From Microcebus murinus (lineage: Eukaryota; Chordata; Mammalia; Primates; Cheirogaleidae), in NCBI RefSeq assembly GCF_040939455.1, contig NC_134107.1, forward strand, positions 16,617,537-16,681,536: a DNA stretch of 64,000 nt, given 5' to 3'. The notes under the pieces were generated by a model that was given only the letters and a program-made list of their open reading frames with translations, was not told the DNA's origin and did not search any database. Below are positions 48,074 through 62,929 of this stretch, piece after piece (position 1 is the first letter of the stretch; each line of letters begins with the position of its first letter). The position numbers were made by a program, and so were the translations under genes.

Positions 48074-50446
48074 CATGCATATACCTCAGAGACACTGTGG
48101 GTTGGGTTTCAGACCACTACAATAAGTAAATATCAACAATAAAGCAAGTCACACAAATTTTTAATTTCCCAGTGCATATAAAAGTTTATGTGTCTATTAA
48201 GTGTGCAATAGCATTATGCATGATGTCTAAAAAAGAGTGCATACCTTAACTAAAAAATATTTTATTGCTAAAAAATGTTAATGATTATCTGAGCCTTCAG
48301 TGAGCCTTAATCTTTTTGCTGGTGGAGGGTCTTGCCTCAATGTTGACAGCTGATGACTGATCAGAGTGATGGTTGCTGAGAATTGGGTGATTGCAGGCAA
48401 TTTCTGAAAATAAGACAACCATGAAGTTTGCAACATCAATTGAATCCTCCTTTCACAAAAGATTTCTATGTAGCATGCGATGGTGTTTCACAGCATTTTA
48501 CCCACAGTAGAACTTCTTTCAAAATTAGAGCCAATCCTCTCACACCCTGCTGCTGCTTTACCAACTAAGCATATGGAATATGCTAAATCTTTTGTTGCAA
48601 TTCCAATAATGTTCACAGCATCTTCACTAGGAGTAGATTCCATCTCAAGAAACGGCTTTCTTTCCTCATGCATAAGAAGCAGCTCCTCATCCATTCAAGA
48701 TTTATCACAAGATTGGTGCAATTCAGTCACATCTTCAGGCTCTGGTTCTATTAATAATTCCAGTTCTCTTGCTAGTCTCACCACATCTGTCATTACTTCC
48801 TCCACTGAAGTCTTGAACTCCTCAAAGTCACCCACGAGAGGGTTGGAATCAACTTTTTCCAAACTTCTGATCACGTTGATATTTTGACCTCTTCCCATGA
48901 ATCACCAATATTATTAATGGCATCTAGAATGATAAATTCTTCCCAGAAGGTTTTCAACTCATTTTTCCCAGATCCAACAGAGGAATTACTATCTATGGTA
49001 GCTATAGCCTTACAAACTCTATTTCTTAACTATTAAGACTTGAAATTTAAAATTACTACTTGATCCATGGACTATAAAATGGATGTTGTGTTAGTAGACA
49101 TGAAAAAAAAAAAACATTAATCTCCTTGTACGTCTTCATGAGAGCTCTTGGGTGTATTATCAATGAGCAGTAATATTTTAAAAGTAATCTTTCTGCTAAG
49201 CAGTAGGTGTCAACAATAGGCTTAAAATATTCAGTAAACCATACTGTAAACAGATGTGCTGTCATCCAGGATTTGTTATTCCATCTATAGAGCAAAGGCA
49301 GTGTAGATTTAGCATAAGTCTTAAGGGCCCACAGATTTTCAGAATTTCAAATGAGCATTGGGTTCAACTTTAAGTTATCAACTGCATCAGTCCCTAATGA
49401 GAGAGTCAGCCTGTCCTTTGAAGCTTTGAAGCCAGGCATTGACTTCTCCTTTCTAGCTATGAAAGTCTTAGATGGCATCTTCTTCCAATAGAAGGCTGTT
49501 ATGTCTACATTGAAAATCTTGTTTAGTATAGCACCCTCCATCAGTGATCTTAGATAGATCTTCTGGATAACTGGTTTCAGCACTTGTTGCTTCACCTTGA
49601 GCTTTGATGTTATAGAGATGGTGTCCTTCCTTAAATCTCATGAACCAACTTCTGCTGGCTTCAAACTTTTCTTCTGCATGCAGCTTCCTCACCCCTCTGA
49701 GCCTTCATAGCATTGAAGAGATGTAGGGCCTTCCTTTGGATTAGGCTTTGGATTAAGGGAAAGTTGTGGCTGGTTTGATCTTCTATCCAGACTACTAAAA
49801 CTTTCTCCATATCAGCAACAAGGCTATTTCACTTTTTTTTTTTATCATTTGTGTGTTCGCAAATTTAATTTCCTTCAAGAACTTTTCTTTTGCATTTACA
49901 GCCTGATTAACTGGCACAAGAGACCTATCTTTCAGCCTGTCTCAGCTTTCAACATGCCTTCTTCACTAAGCTTAATCATTTCTAGCTTCTGATTTAAAGT
50001 GAGATATGTGCGGCTTCTCCTTTCACTTGGACACTTAGAGGCCATCGTAGGGATATTAAGCAGCCTGATTTTAATATTGCTGTGTCTCAGGAAAGAGGGA
50101 GGCCCAAGGAGAGGAAGAGAGACGGGGGAGCAGCGGTCGGCGGAGCAGTCAGAACACACACATTTATCCAGTCTGCCGTCTTATGTGCACATGGTTCGTG
50201 ACTCCCCAAAACAAGTACAATAATAGCATCAAAAATCACTGATCATAGGTCACCGTAACAGATATAATAAGAAGTTTGAAATATTGTGAAATTAGCAAAA
50301 TGTGACACAAAGACACAAGGCACATGCTGTTGAAAAAAATGGCACTGACAGACTTAGCACAGAATTGCCACAAACCTTTAATTTGTAAAAAACACAATCT
50401 CTACAAAGTACAATAAAGCAAAGCACCATAAAATGAAGTATGCCTG
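48074..50446 (-). mobile_element. Tigger1-like DNA transposon, nearly full length
   Basis: A pogo/Tc1-mariner superfamily element of about 2.37 kb. The left end 'catgcatatacctcagaga' and right end 'gaagtatgcctg' are its terminal inverted repeats, and TA lies on each side (48072-48073, 50447-50448). The interior follows the Tigger1 layout through the whole transposase and its promoter side ('ggaggcccaaggagaggaag'). It is a cut-and-paste transposon of early primate age, now inactive. Confidence 0.92.
48300..50045 (-). pseudogene. Tigger1 transposase pseudogene (TIGD1-like)
   Basis: The transposase would bind the element's ends and cut it out through a DDE catalytic domain. On the - strand the start ATG at 50043-50045 opens MASKCPSERRSRTYLTLNQK, the CENP-B-like N-terminal helix-turn-helix. 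It then meets a stop after EEGMLKAETG. Later frames show [31 protein letters not shown], the VD(I/E)[13 protein letters not shown] area, KSMPGFKASKDRLTLSLG, WMTAHLFTVWFTEYFKP, PRALMKTYKEINV, a DDFEEFKTSVEE-like piece and [11 protein letters not shown] near the C terminus. Several stops and frameshifts break the frame. In the catalytic VDE triad region the usual N-V-D-E-T is N-V-D-I-T here, and a neighbouring Asp segment (D-N-A-P-G-H) is deleted. It cannot be active. Confidence 0.88.
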
Positions 50447-50482
50447 TATACTCCCATTTCATTCAGGCAAATTCTTATATTT

Positions 50483-50848
50483 TTTCTTTTTTTTAATTCA
50501 GTTTCCTTGTTTTTTTGTTTTTTGCAGGGTTTTTTGTTGTTGTTGTTGAGACAGAGTTTCACTCTCTTGCCTTGAGTAGAGTGCCGTGGCGTCACTGTAG
50601 CTCACTGCAACCTCCAACTTCTGGGCTCTAAGCAATCCTTCTGCCTCAGCCTCCAGGGTAGCTGGGACTATAGGTACATGCCACAACGCCCTGCTGGGGG
50701 TTCTTTCTTTCTTTCTTTCTTTCTTTCTGGTAAAGACTGGGTCTCACTTTGGCTCAGACTGGTCTCAAACTCCTGGGCTGTAAGCAATCCTTCTGCCTCA
50801 GCCTCCCAGAGTGCTAGGATTACAGGTGTGAGCCACCACACCCAGTCT
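50483..50848 (-). mobile_element. Alu SINE, antisense, with internal (TTTC)n
   Basis: An antisense dimeric Alu with a T-rich head that includes (GTT)n. The arms read 'gtcactgtagctcactgcaa' and 'cctcagcctcccagagtgct', and the end is 'gccaccacacccagt'. The middle A-linker has become (TTTC)n at 50702-50728. The 14-base target duplication AAATTCTTATATTT flanks it (50469-50482 and 50849-50862). It landed just past the end of the Tigger element. Confidence 0.93.
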
Positions 50849-51223
50849 AAATTCTTATATTTGATCCTGAAAGGTTCTCACCTTTGCATTGTTTTTGCAT
50901 CTTGCAGTCATCCGAAAGAATTTAAAGCACATTGCTGATACAATCTTCAATAAATGAAATGACTTTCAAAATGTGTGGTTTGTGCCCTCCCTGTTAACTA
51001 TGGAAACACAATAGCTCAGATCCTATTTGCAGACATTGAGAGACATCATAATGTCAGCTGCTCATTATTGGCCAGCTGAGAAAATATCATCTCAGAAAAT
51101 CTGTCCTTACTTTCAACCACCAAAGCCAGTCCCAAGCTCAACATTTTCCTCTTTCATATACTACAGTTTCTGGAATCCACATTCAAATGATAATTATAAA
51201 TGTCTTTAAGAACGCAGCTATCC

Positions 51224-51548
51224 ACCTCTTGTATTTTCCTGGATAGAGCTGGAACCCATTCTACTAATTGAAGTATCCCAAGAGTGGAAAAATAAGTAGC
51301 ATATGTACTCACCAGCAAATTGGTTTCACTGCTCAACACCTAAGTGGATACATAGGAATAATATTTATCAGGCAGATGGGAGGGGGGAGGAGGGGATGGG
51401 TATATACATACATAATGAGTGCAATGCACACCATCTGGGGGATGGACACACTTGAAGCTCTGACTCTAGGGGGGAAAGGGGGGAAGGCAACACACATAAC
51501 CTAAACATTTGTACCCCCATAATATGCTGAAATTTAAAAAAAAAAAAA
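51224..51548 (+). mobile_element. Strepsirrhine L1, 5'-truncated, with target duplication
   Basis: The end of ORF2 ('ggatagagctggaacccatt', 'gtactcaccagcaaattggt') and the 3' UTR ('ggggatggacacacttgaag', 'tgtacccccataatatgctg') are followed by a poly(A) tail. The flanking words 'aagaacgcagctatcca' at 51207 and 'aagaatgcagctatcta' after the tail are a target-site duplication with two differences, so the insertion is fairly recent. Confidence 0.88.
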
Positions 51549-52044
51549 GAATGCAGCTATCTATATGAAGGGAACTACTTAAATTATAATAGTCTTTTTA
51601 CACTTTACTTCAAAAGAGCTGACACTGCCATAGAGATCTTCTTAAAACCAATGTCCAAAACACCAAATGATATAGAGGGAGGATCAATCTATATTTCAAT
51701 AAGAAAATGTGGACACAAAAGAGATTAAGTGCACCTGAAAAATCAGCTCTGATTCTGAGGACTTAGTCTGTGCTGAAAACTGGTGGTTGTCTACCAAAAT
51801 TTGTCCTCCTCTTTTTCTATAATAACCAAATCGCAGCTGGGCACCTGGCTGCCCAACTATGAACTATTTCTACCACGCTTGCTATTAGATGTGACTTATG
51901 GCTAACTCCTCACCAAAGATGTGAGTGGAAGTGACTAGTGCTACGTCTAGTCAAGAAACCTTAAGGCACAGGGTATGTCTCCTCTGTGTTCCATTCTCAG
52001 CCTTCTTGCCCACTAGGACCCAGCGCTGGCCACATAAATAACAA

Positions 52045-52345
52045 GAAGGCTCTATACCAGGGGTCAGCAAATGGTCTCTGCTGTAACTACCATACTCAAC
52101 TCTGCCTTGTAGCACAAAAGCAGCCATAGACAATACACAGGGGTGCGACTGTGTTTAATCAAACTTGACTTATGGACACTGAAATTTCAATTTTATAAAA
52201 CTTTCATGTACCATGAAACATTATTTTTTCAATTTATCTTCAACCACTTAAAAGTGTAAAAACCAGTCTCAGCTCACAGCCCATTAAACAGTTAGTGCTG
52301 AACAGGATTTGGCCTGCAGATCTTTGCCAACATCCTAGGGGATAT
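52045..52345 (+). mobile_element. hAT-type non-autonomous DNA transposon remnant
   Basis: It starts 'ccaggggtcagcaaatggtc' and ends near 'tttgccaacatcctagg', with 'actctgccttgtagcacaaa' and 'caggatttggcctgcagatc' inside. It is the same family as the copy at 35650. Confidence 0.68.
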
Positions 52346-52633
52346 TGACCCTACAAGAGGAAAAGAACTTGGATCCTTGAATGCCTTTTGAGCAGAGCCA
52401 CCAACCAAGCGGGAACATTCACCTTGGACTCTTTCCAGAAAGATAAAATCTCCTTCATTCTTTAAGGTACATGATAGTTAAGTCTCTCTTGTTACAGCAG
52501 CTTAACATTTTACTTTAACTTATGCATAGTCCATAACTCCTGACTACTCGGGCCACAGCTCTTGTCCTCCGTAGCCCTCACCGCCCTCCTTTTAAATACC
52601 CAAGGCAAGGAAACTGAGTCCCCCACTGCCTCC

Positions 52634-53587
52634 TCACTGTCCCTTCCAAGACTTGAAAGAAAAGACCCGACCCAGAGCTCCCTTCACCTCCTTGTTCCGA
52701 AGACTGTAGATGAGAGGATTGAGCATGGGCGTGACAATGGAGTAGAAGATGGACACCACTTTGTTGAAGTTGATGGAGGAGGTCACCTTGGTCCTGACAT
52801 AGATGAAGAAAAGAGTGCCGTAAAAGAGGCTCACGACAGTCAAGTGAGCTGCACAGGTGGAGAAAGCCTTCCGGCGCTCAGCAGCCGAGCGGATGTGCAG
52901 CAGCGTCCAGACGATGTTGCCGTAGGACACGGCAATGACCGTAGAGGAGGCCAGAAGCACAGCCAGGGATACCAGGAAGTCCACCGTCTCCTTCAGGGTG
53001 ACATCTGAGCAAGACAAGGCTAGCAGGGGTGAGGCATCACAGAAGAAGTGGTCAATGACATTTGGGCCACAAAATATCAGTTGAGACATGAGGTAGATGG
53101 GCAAAATGGGTGTGAGGAAGCCTACCAGCCAACAGGCAGCCGCCAGACGGATGCAGGAGCCCCAGGACACCAAGGCTCCATAGCGGAGAGGCAGGCAGAT
53201 GGCCACATAGCGATCGTAGGCCATGGCGGCCAGTAGGAAGCACTCAGTTGCCCCGAGGAAGGTGAAAAGGAAGAGCTGGGACAGGCAGCCGGCATAGGAG
53301 ATATTTTTTCCCCCATTCACCCCAATAAAGCCAGCCAGCATCTTGGGCACTGTGATGGATGTATACCAGATTTCAAGGCAGGACAGGTGTGTCAGGAAGA
53401 AATACATGGGTCTCTGTAGCTGGTGGTCCAAGCCCACCACTAAGATGATGGCCAAGTTCTCCGCCAGGGTGAACAGGTACATGGTGAGGAAGAGTGTGAA
53501 GAAGAGGAAGCGTGCTTCATGCACCTCCGCAAAGCCCACCATGACAAACTCTGTTACCTGGGTCCAGTTTCTGGTATCTGGCTGCAT
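52634..53587 (-). CDS. Olfactory receptor, family-6 type, intact
   Basis: An odorant receptor GPCR of 317 residues from the ATG at 53587-53585, on the strand opposite to the OR9-type genes. It has N-W-T at N7, VTEFVMVGF at 11-19, E-N in place of G-N in TM1 (43-44), PMYFFL at 60-65, LSCLEIWY at 68-75, [10 protein letters not shown] at 122-131, the loop cysteines C101 and C183, KAFSTCAAHLT at 240-250 and [13 protein letters not shown] at 287-299. E-N-L-A-I-I-L, LEIWY and SAAERRKAFSTC are features of OR family 6, so the family call is fair and the subfamily is open. The longer frame up to 53722 is rejected, because its first 45 residues have no OR character. Downstream of a likely acceptor at about 53649 the 5' leader is short. 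It is unbroken, with normal length and all motifs. Confidence 0.94.
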   Translation of the reverse strand: MQPDTRNWTQVTEFVMVGFAEVHEARFLFFTLFLTMYLFTLAENLAIILVVGLDHQLQRPMYFFLTHLSCLEIWYTSITVPKMLAGFIGVNGGKNISYAGCLSQLFLFTFLGATECFLLAAMAYDRYVAICLPLRYGALVSWGSCIRLAAACWLVGFLTPILPIYLMSQLIFCGPNVIDHFFCDASPLLALSCSDVTLKETVDFLVSLAVLLASSTVIAVSYGNIVWTLLHIRSAAERRKAFSTCAAHLTVVSLFYGTLFFIYVRTKVTSSINFNKVVSIFYSIVTPMLNPLIYSLRNKEVKGALGRVFSFKSWKGQ

Positions 53588-53648
53588 ATGTGGGAGTGGG
53601 CACTCAGCAGACTCATAGCCCCATCGGTGATGAAGGCTCAGGGAGAAC

Positions 53649-53668
53649 CTGTGAGGATGGCGGACTGA
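53649..53668 (-). promoter_or_regulatory. Likely 3' splice acceptor upstream of the family-6 OR
   Basis: On the - strand the words 'cgccatcctcacag' end about 61 bases before the start codon, consistent with an OR coding exon joined to an upstream non-coding exon. The pyrimidine tract is moderate only. Confidence 0.4.
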
Positions 53669-53737
53669 AACACGTTTCACTTCAGAAGAGGAGAGTGAAG
53701 TCAAGACTGTTCCTACACTCAAAGAATTTGCAGTCTG

Positions 53738-54025
53738 GTCCAGGCACCATGGCTTACACCCGTAATCCTAGGACTCTGGGAGGCCAAGGCAGGAGGAACA
53801 CTTGAGCGCTCAACACCAGCCAGGGCAAGAGCAAGACCCTGTCTCTACTAAAAATAGAAAAACGAGCCAGGCACAGTGTCATGTACCTGTAGTCCCAGCT
53901 ACTCAGGAGGCTGAGGCAGGAAGATCGCTGGAGTCCAGGCGTCTGAGGTTGCAGTGAGCTAAGATCATCCCACTACACTCTAGCTGGGGTGACAAAGCAA
54001 GACTCTGTCTCAAAAAAAAAAAAAA
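53738..54025 (+). mobile_element. Alu SINE, sense, just upstream of the family-6 OR
   Basis: A dimeric Alu: 'ccaggcaccatggcttacac', 'cctaggactctgggaggcc', the right arm 'ggttgcagtgagctaagatc' and an A-rich tail. The 13-base duplication AATTTGCAGTCTG flanks it (53725-53737 and 54026-54038). It lies about 150 bases upstream of the OR start codon and antisense to it. Confidence 0.93.
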
Positions 54026-54038
54026 AATTTGCAGTCTG

Positions 54039-55020
54039 TGAGAGCACAAGAAAACAGACAATTCAATACAAAATGAAAAGCACTGGCTAGAAATAAGACA
54101 GGATATTATGGGAGGAAATAGCAGGGAAGCTCAACCAGTCTCAAGATATCTTCCTGGAGGGGGGACTGTCTAAATCTGGAACCTGAAAAGGAAGTATAAG
54201 TTAGTGAGACAGGAGGTAGAGAAGTACAGAGACAAAGCAAGTATAAAATCTCAGACACCATAAAGGAACTGTGCACTTAGGAAACTTCAAGGAGAAACAG
54301 TTTATCATAGAGGTTAAGAGCTTGGCTCCCCCAGCAAACATAGCAGGCTTCACATATAAGAAAATCTGGCTCAAACTAGAAAAAAGAAGAATGAAAAGAA
54401 AAAAAAACAAATATAAGAGAATCTAACAAATGAAGTTGTTGCAAAAAATTAAATTAGATAATTCCTGTAAAGCACATAGGATCATGTTCAATAAATATTA
54501 GGGGGGAAATCTTCCTGTAGACGTCTCCTAGAATAAAGTACGAAGGGAAGATGACTGTTGCTGATCTCAAGGAGTAGGCTGGGATGTCATCAAGAAGGGC
54601 TGGCAACCAAGTTCAGGGAAAGGAAAGAGCTGCATTTCAGTCTGAGGGTCACAGGAGGCTGGAAGAGTTAGAAGCAAGGGCACAATGCTATGCTTTTTGC
54701 CCTTTGCATGGGGCATGTTTGGAAGAGAGTGGGATAGGAGGCAGGAAGGCTGGGTAAGGAGGTTGTTGCAAGGATAGCCTGGAGTGATGGTGGCCTTAAC
54801 TAAGGAAATGCCAGGAAGCATGGAGAGTGAGCATAGCTAGCAAGAGGACTGCGTTTACATCCAACATGGGTTCAAATTCAAGCTCCAACATCAATTTGAA
54901 ATATATGACCTTGGGCAAATCACTAAATAATCCCATTGTTTAAAACAGATAATAAAAAAGAAAGTTCCAAAGAGATGACTTCCTATCTTGTTTTAGAATT
55001 AAATGAGAAAATATAATGTC
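54039..55020. other. Intergenic DNA upstream of the family-6 OR
   Basis: Any non-coding first exon and promoter of the family-6 OR should lie here or beyond, but I cannot point to it. A sense MIR-like stretch occurs at about 54835-55000 ('gggttcaaattcaagctcca', 'atgaccttgggcaaatcact'). Confidence 0.4.
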
Positions 55021-55027
55021 TCCCTTA

Positions 55028-55440
55028 CTGTGGTGGTTTTAAAACACAGCCCCAAATTTTTGGAGACTCTTCCCATATAAAACTGGAGTCTGTGGCCACT
55101 GCCCCTGCATCTGGGCTCTGTGACTGCTTAACAACAGAATAAGATGGAAGTTTCCGGGTCCAGGCCTAAAGAAACTGTCAATTTCCCCTTCCTGATTCTT
55201 GGAACCCAGCCACCATGGTGAAAGGACACCTAACAGCCAGCACCTATGAGCCAGCCAGGTAAATGAGCATCTGAGAAACAGGTCATCCAGCCACCAGTTG
55301 AACTGGCCAAGCTGACAGCAGCCTGCCCTGCTGAGCCCTGCCCACATTACAAATTTGTGAGCTAAATAATTGATTGCTGTTACTTCAAGCCTTTACATTT
55401 TGGGCTGTTTTGTTAAGCAATGACAAAAGTATTAAAACAA
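55028..55440 (+). mobile_element. MaLR (MLT1-like) solitary LTR, sense
   Basis: It reads 'tggtggttttaaaacacagc', 'gggctctgtgactgcttaac', 'acccagccaccatggtgaaa' and 'aagcaatgacaaaagtatta'. These follow the pattern of old MaLR LTRs. There is no internal retroviral sequence. Confidence 0.6.
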
Positions 55441-56719
55441 CTACATACTGGTTCTGTAACCTTGGGCAAATTATTCACTATTTCTGACCCTTCTGGAGGA
55501 AAATAAATAGGGTTTTTGCCTACAGTCACAAATTCCTGAACTGGAATTTGAATCCAGGTTTGCCAAGATCTAAAGCCCTTGCTCTTTCCCCTATGAGCAA
55601 TTAAGCAAGTTCCTTCTGGCCTCAACAGTCCATGATTTCCTGGCAACAAAAGCATGTAGAGATACAGAATTAGAATAAACAAGGTCAAAGTCTTCAGATT
55701 TCTGGGTGTATCTTCACCATGCCTGATGTCCTCGCAGTGGGCAGTCTGTAAATACTGGCTTCCTCTCAAATAATCGCGCTGTAGCCCCAGATACTTCATG
55801 CTTCCCTCAGTTCCAGGAATTTTCAGGACATAATCCACACCCATTCCTCCCCTTTGCCTTGGAACAGCGTTCACCCTTATAGGAGCCCTTCCCCGCGGGG
55901 ATACGCACTGCACACAGACGCTGTAGAAGCCTGGCGTGACTCATTGTGTTATACACAAGATTCACCGTAAAGGTCTCTGAAATAGTTCATTGTTTTCCAT
56001 AGTCATGGAGAGCACAAGATTTAGAGTCAAGCATATCTGAGATCAACCCCCGGCTCTGAAGTGTATTAGCTTGGTTGTCCCATCTATGCATTGTTACTCT
56101 GATTTCTGAAGCTTACTGTCCTTCCAGCTGTGACTCAAGTTTGCTAGTCCTTTCTTTGCTAGGAAGACTTTTCTCTCCCTCATTCCTCTAAGCTTGTATG
56201 CAGGTCAGGCCAACAAATGCACAGGCACCTGCTCTGTACCAGGAACCAGGGTGGATGCAGAGGGGCATCCTGGAACAGAGGGGGCACAGGGGGCCACATC
56301 CTGATGCCCCCAGCAACCCCCTGCCCCAGGGCCTGGAACAGAGCAGGTGCCCCCAGCATCCACCCAGGGCCTGATACCAAGCAGAACTGATATATACTTT
56401 CAGTTCACAGACCCATGGCTTAGCGGGAGGATGCCAGAACCTGTGGGGTTCCTATCAGGTCCAGATTAGTTACATTGAAAGGACCTGATTTTGTTACTCA
56501 AAAACTGCAGGACAGGTAAAGAAGTGGGATATGAGAGAGGGAAAGCAGAAGAGCCAGGGACTGCATTTCCACCCCCTTGCATCCAGTCAATGATACATTT
56601 CACTTGTGGGCTGAGATTTTTTAAGAAGCAGGTGCACCTTCCCTACCACCACCCGCCCCATCATGGAGCCAAATCATGGAGAGAGCCTGGGTCCCTGAGG
56701 AAAATGACTCATGTCTTCA
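55441..56719. other. Intergenic DNA
   Basis: A MIR-like stretch in sense lies at about 55440-55590 ('tctgtaaccttgggcaaatt'). A 166-residue open frame on the - strand (55413-55913) runs through it and has one hydrophobic stretch, but no recognisable domain. Nothing else is supported. Confidence 0.4.
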
Positions 56720-56945
56720 TGGAGCCGGGATCATCCAACCTTTTCTGCAGAAGGCTAGATTGTAAATAGTTGAAGCTTTGTGAGCCACAGTCAGTCTCTG
56801 CCACATATTCTTATTTGTCAGCTTTTTTGTTTCTTTGCAGCTCTTTAAAAGTGCAAAAACCATTCTTAGCTCCCGGGCCATACAAAAACAGGCTGCAAGC
56901 TGGATTTGGACCAAGGGCTAATAATTTGCCAATCGCTGTCTAGAC
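56720..56945 (+). mobile_element. hAT-type DNA transposon remnant, partial
   Basis: The words 'catccaaccttttctgcaga', 'ggctgcaagctggatttgga' and 'tttgccaatcgctg' place it with the copies at 35650 and 52045. Confidence 0.55.
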
Positions 56946-58365
56946 TCACATTGTACTGTTACATGAGCAAAAATGAACACCATCTTATTGTAGTAAGCTA
57001 CGGTTACCCTACTTGATGGATGCACATTCCACCCCTGCCACCCCTAAACCACCAAACTGTCCCCAAATTATCTGTTGTCTCTTGTTCTGCAGAAAGATGG
57101 GGGGACAGCTGATGCCCAGGAAAGTACAGGCTGGACACATGCAGGCAATTGCACCTGCCCAAAAGCCCAATGTGTCGTTATTGCTTTCCCTACCCAGATA
57201 TCTGATTAGCAAATTACAAGAGGGACCTTCCTTGAGTTTCAAATGGAAAGCCCAGAATCCAAACTAAACAAGCCTGGGATGAGCTTGAATCTCCACCAGC
57301 TCCTCCTCCACTGCCTGATACCCAGTAGGCATTCTTTGATAGACTCGGAAAGTGAACTCAAGCTGTCAGCTGGATTGTATTGATATACTGAGAAAGCCAT
57401 TAAAGAGGTTAAATGAATAAAATAATTGAACAGATGTCCCATTCCTTTATTTATTAATATGTATTAATTCACTTTTATTCATTAATGAGAGAGAGAGAGA
57501 GAATCCTACCCTTATCTAACCTTAGCAAATTTTGAAATCTATGGCCTTTTGAGCCTATTACTATACTTTGTTAAATTACTGATGTGGTTTGCCCATGGGT
57601 GCATGCCCTCCTCTTCCTCATCCAAGCATCCATCAGGGGGCCCCTGGGTGTCAGGCCCTGTACTAGGCATCAGGCTTCCAACAGTCAATGAGCTACGAGC
57701 CCTGCCCTTCAAGAACTGTCGTCTTTCGGGGGAGATGGAGAAGTACTCAAGGGTCAGGGACAGAGGTGTGATGAGTTCGTTATTACATGTCTGCTGGAAC
57801 GTACCAAGAGCCAGTGAATCTAGCCTAGAAGGAAGACAGGACAGGTGAGATCAAGAACAATTTTCCAATTAGATCACAGGGAGGGTCGGAGTGGCCAGAG
57901 AGAAGGCAAACCTCAACTGACAAAACCAAGAGCAGCAGGAGAAGGAGGCAGGCACCCAGCAGCCAGAGTAGAGAGCTGTGAAAGTAGCTAATGTGCCCAG
58001 ATGAATCATGAGAAGAGGTTGTGAGGTCCATGGGGAGGCAGGAGAGTGCAGTGGTTAAGGCCACGTTCAGCCACTGCTCTACCTCGTGTCTGTCAATCCC
58101 AGCCCCACCACCTCCTGACCACAATGACATGAAAGCAACCCAGGTGGAGGACAGCTCAAGGGAATACATTTTCAATGGAATTCTTTACAATATCAGAGAC
58201 AAGTCTAATGAGACTTGAACGAGAGTTTCAGGATAAGCTGTGCCCCACTTCAGAGCATTCGAATCCTGCTCTTCCCCAACCCCCACCTCCTAGGGTCCCC
58301 TGTTGGTAGGAAGATGAGCCTCTCTCCAAGAAAGGAGAAGAAGGGACATCCATTGAGCCCCTCGC
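56946..58365. other. Intergenic DNA
   Basis: There is no supported gene. A (GA)8 stretch lies at 57487-57502. A 116-residue frame on the - strand (57825-58175) has a leucine-rich hydrophobic run, but it lies opposite other frames and has no domain. Confidence 0.4.
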
Positions 58366-58367
58366 AT

Positions 58368-58585
58368 GGGCCAGGTTCCTCTGGGCTGACATTATCTTAT
58401 TTAATCCTCACGATACTGTACTATGATCCTATGAGTTATCCTCGATAGAGGTTTATTTGCCCTGGTTTTCATGCAATTGAAAAAACTGAGGCTCAGAAAC
58501 AGTAACCTGTACAAGACCAAAGAACCAGTACATAGCAGAGATGGGCTCCAAACCCCAGTCCATCTGACGCCAAAGCCTTCTTCCT
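58368..58585 (-). repeat. MIR SINE, antisense
   Basis: Antisense MIR text is clear: 'tatcttatttaatcctcacg', 'aaaaactgaggctcagaaac', 'catagcagagatgggctcca'. Confidence 0.8.

Positions 58586-62929
<4,344 letters not shown>

Noticed and set aside
48480..48887. 135-residue open frame, + strand
   Set aside because: It is the antisense of the Tigger transposase C-terminal region.
52562..53008. 148-residue open frame, + strand
   Set aside because: Antisense shadow of the family-6 OR gene.
53588..53722. 45-residue N-terminal extension of the family-6 OR
   Set aside because: No OR-like sequence before MQPDTRNWTQ, and a splice acceptor lies in between.
55413..55913. 166-residue open frame, - strand, with a hydrophobic stretch
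   Set aside because: It runs through a MIR element and shows no family motif. One hydrophobic run is not enough to support a membrane protein.
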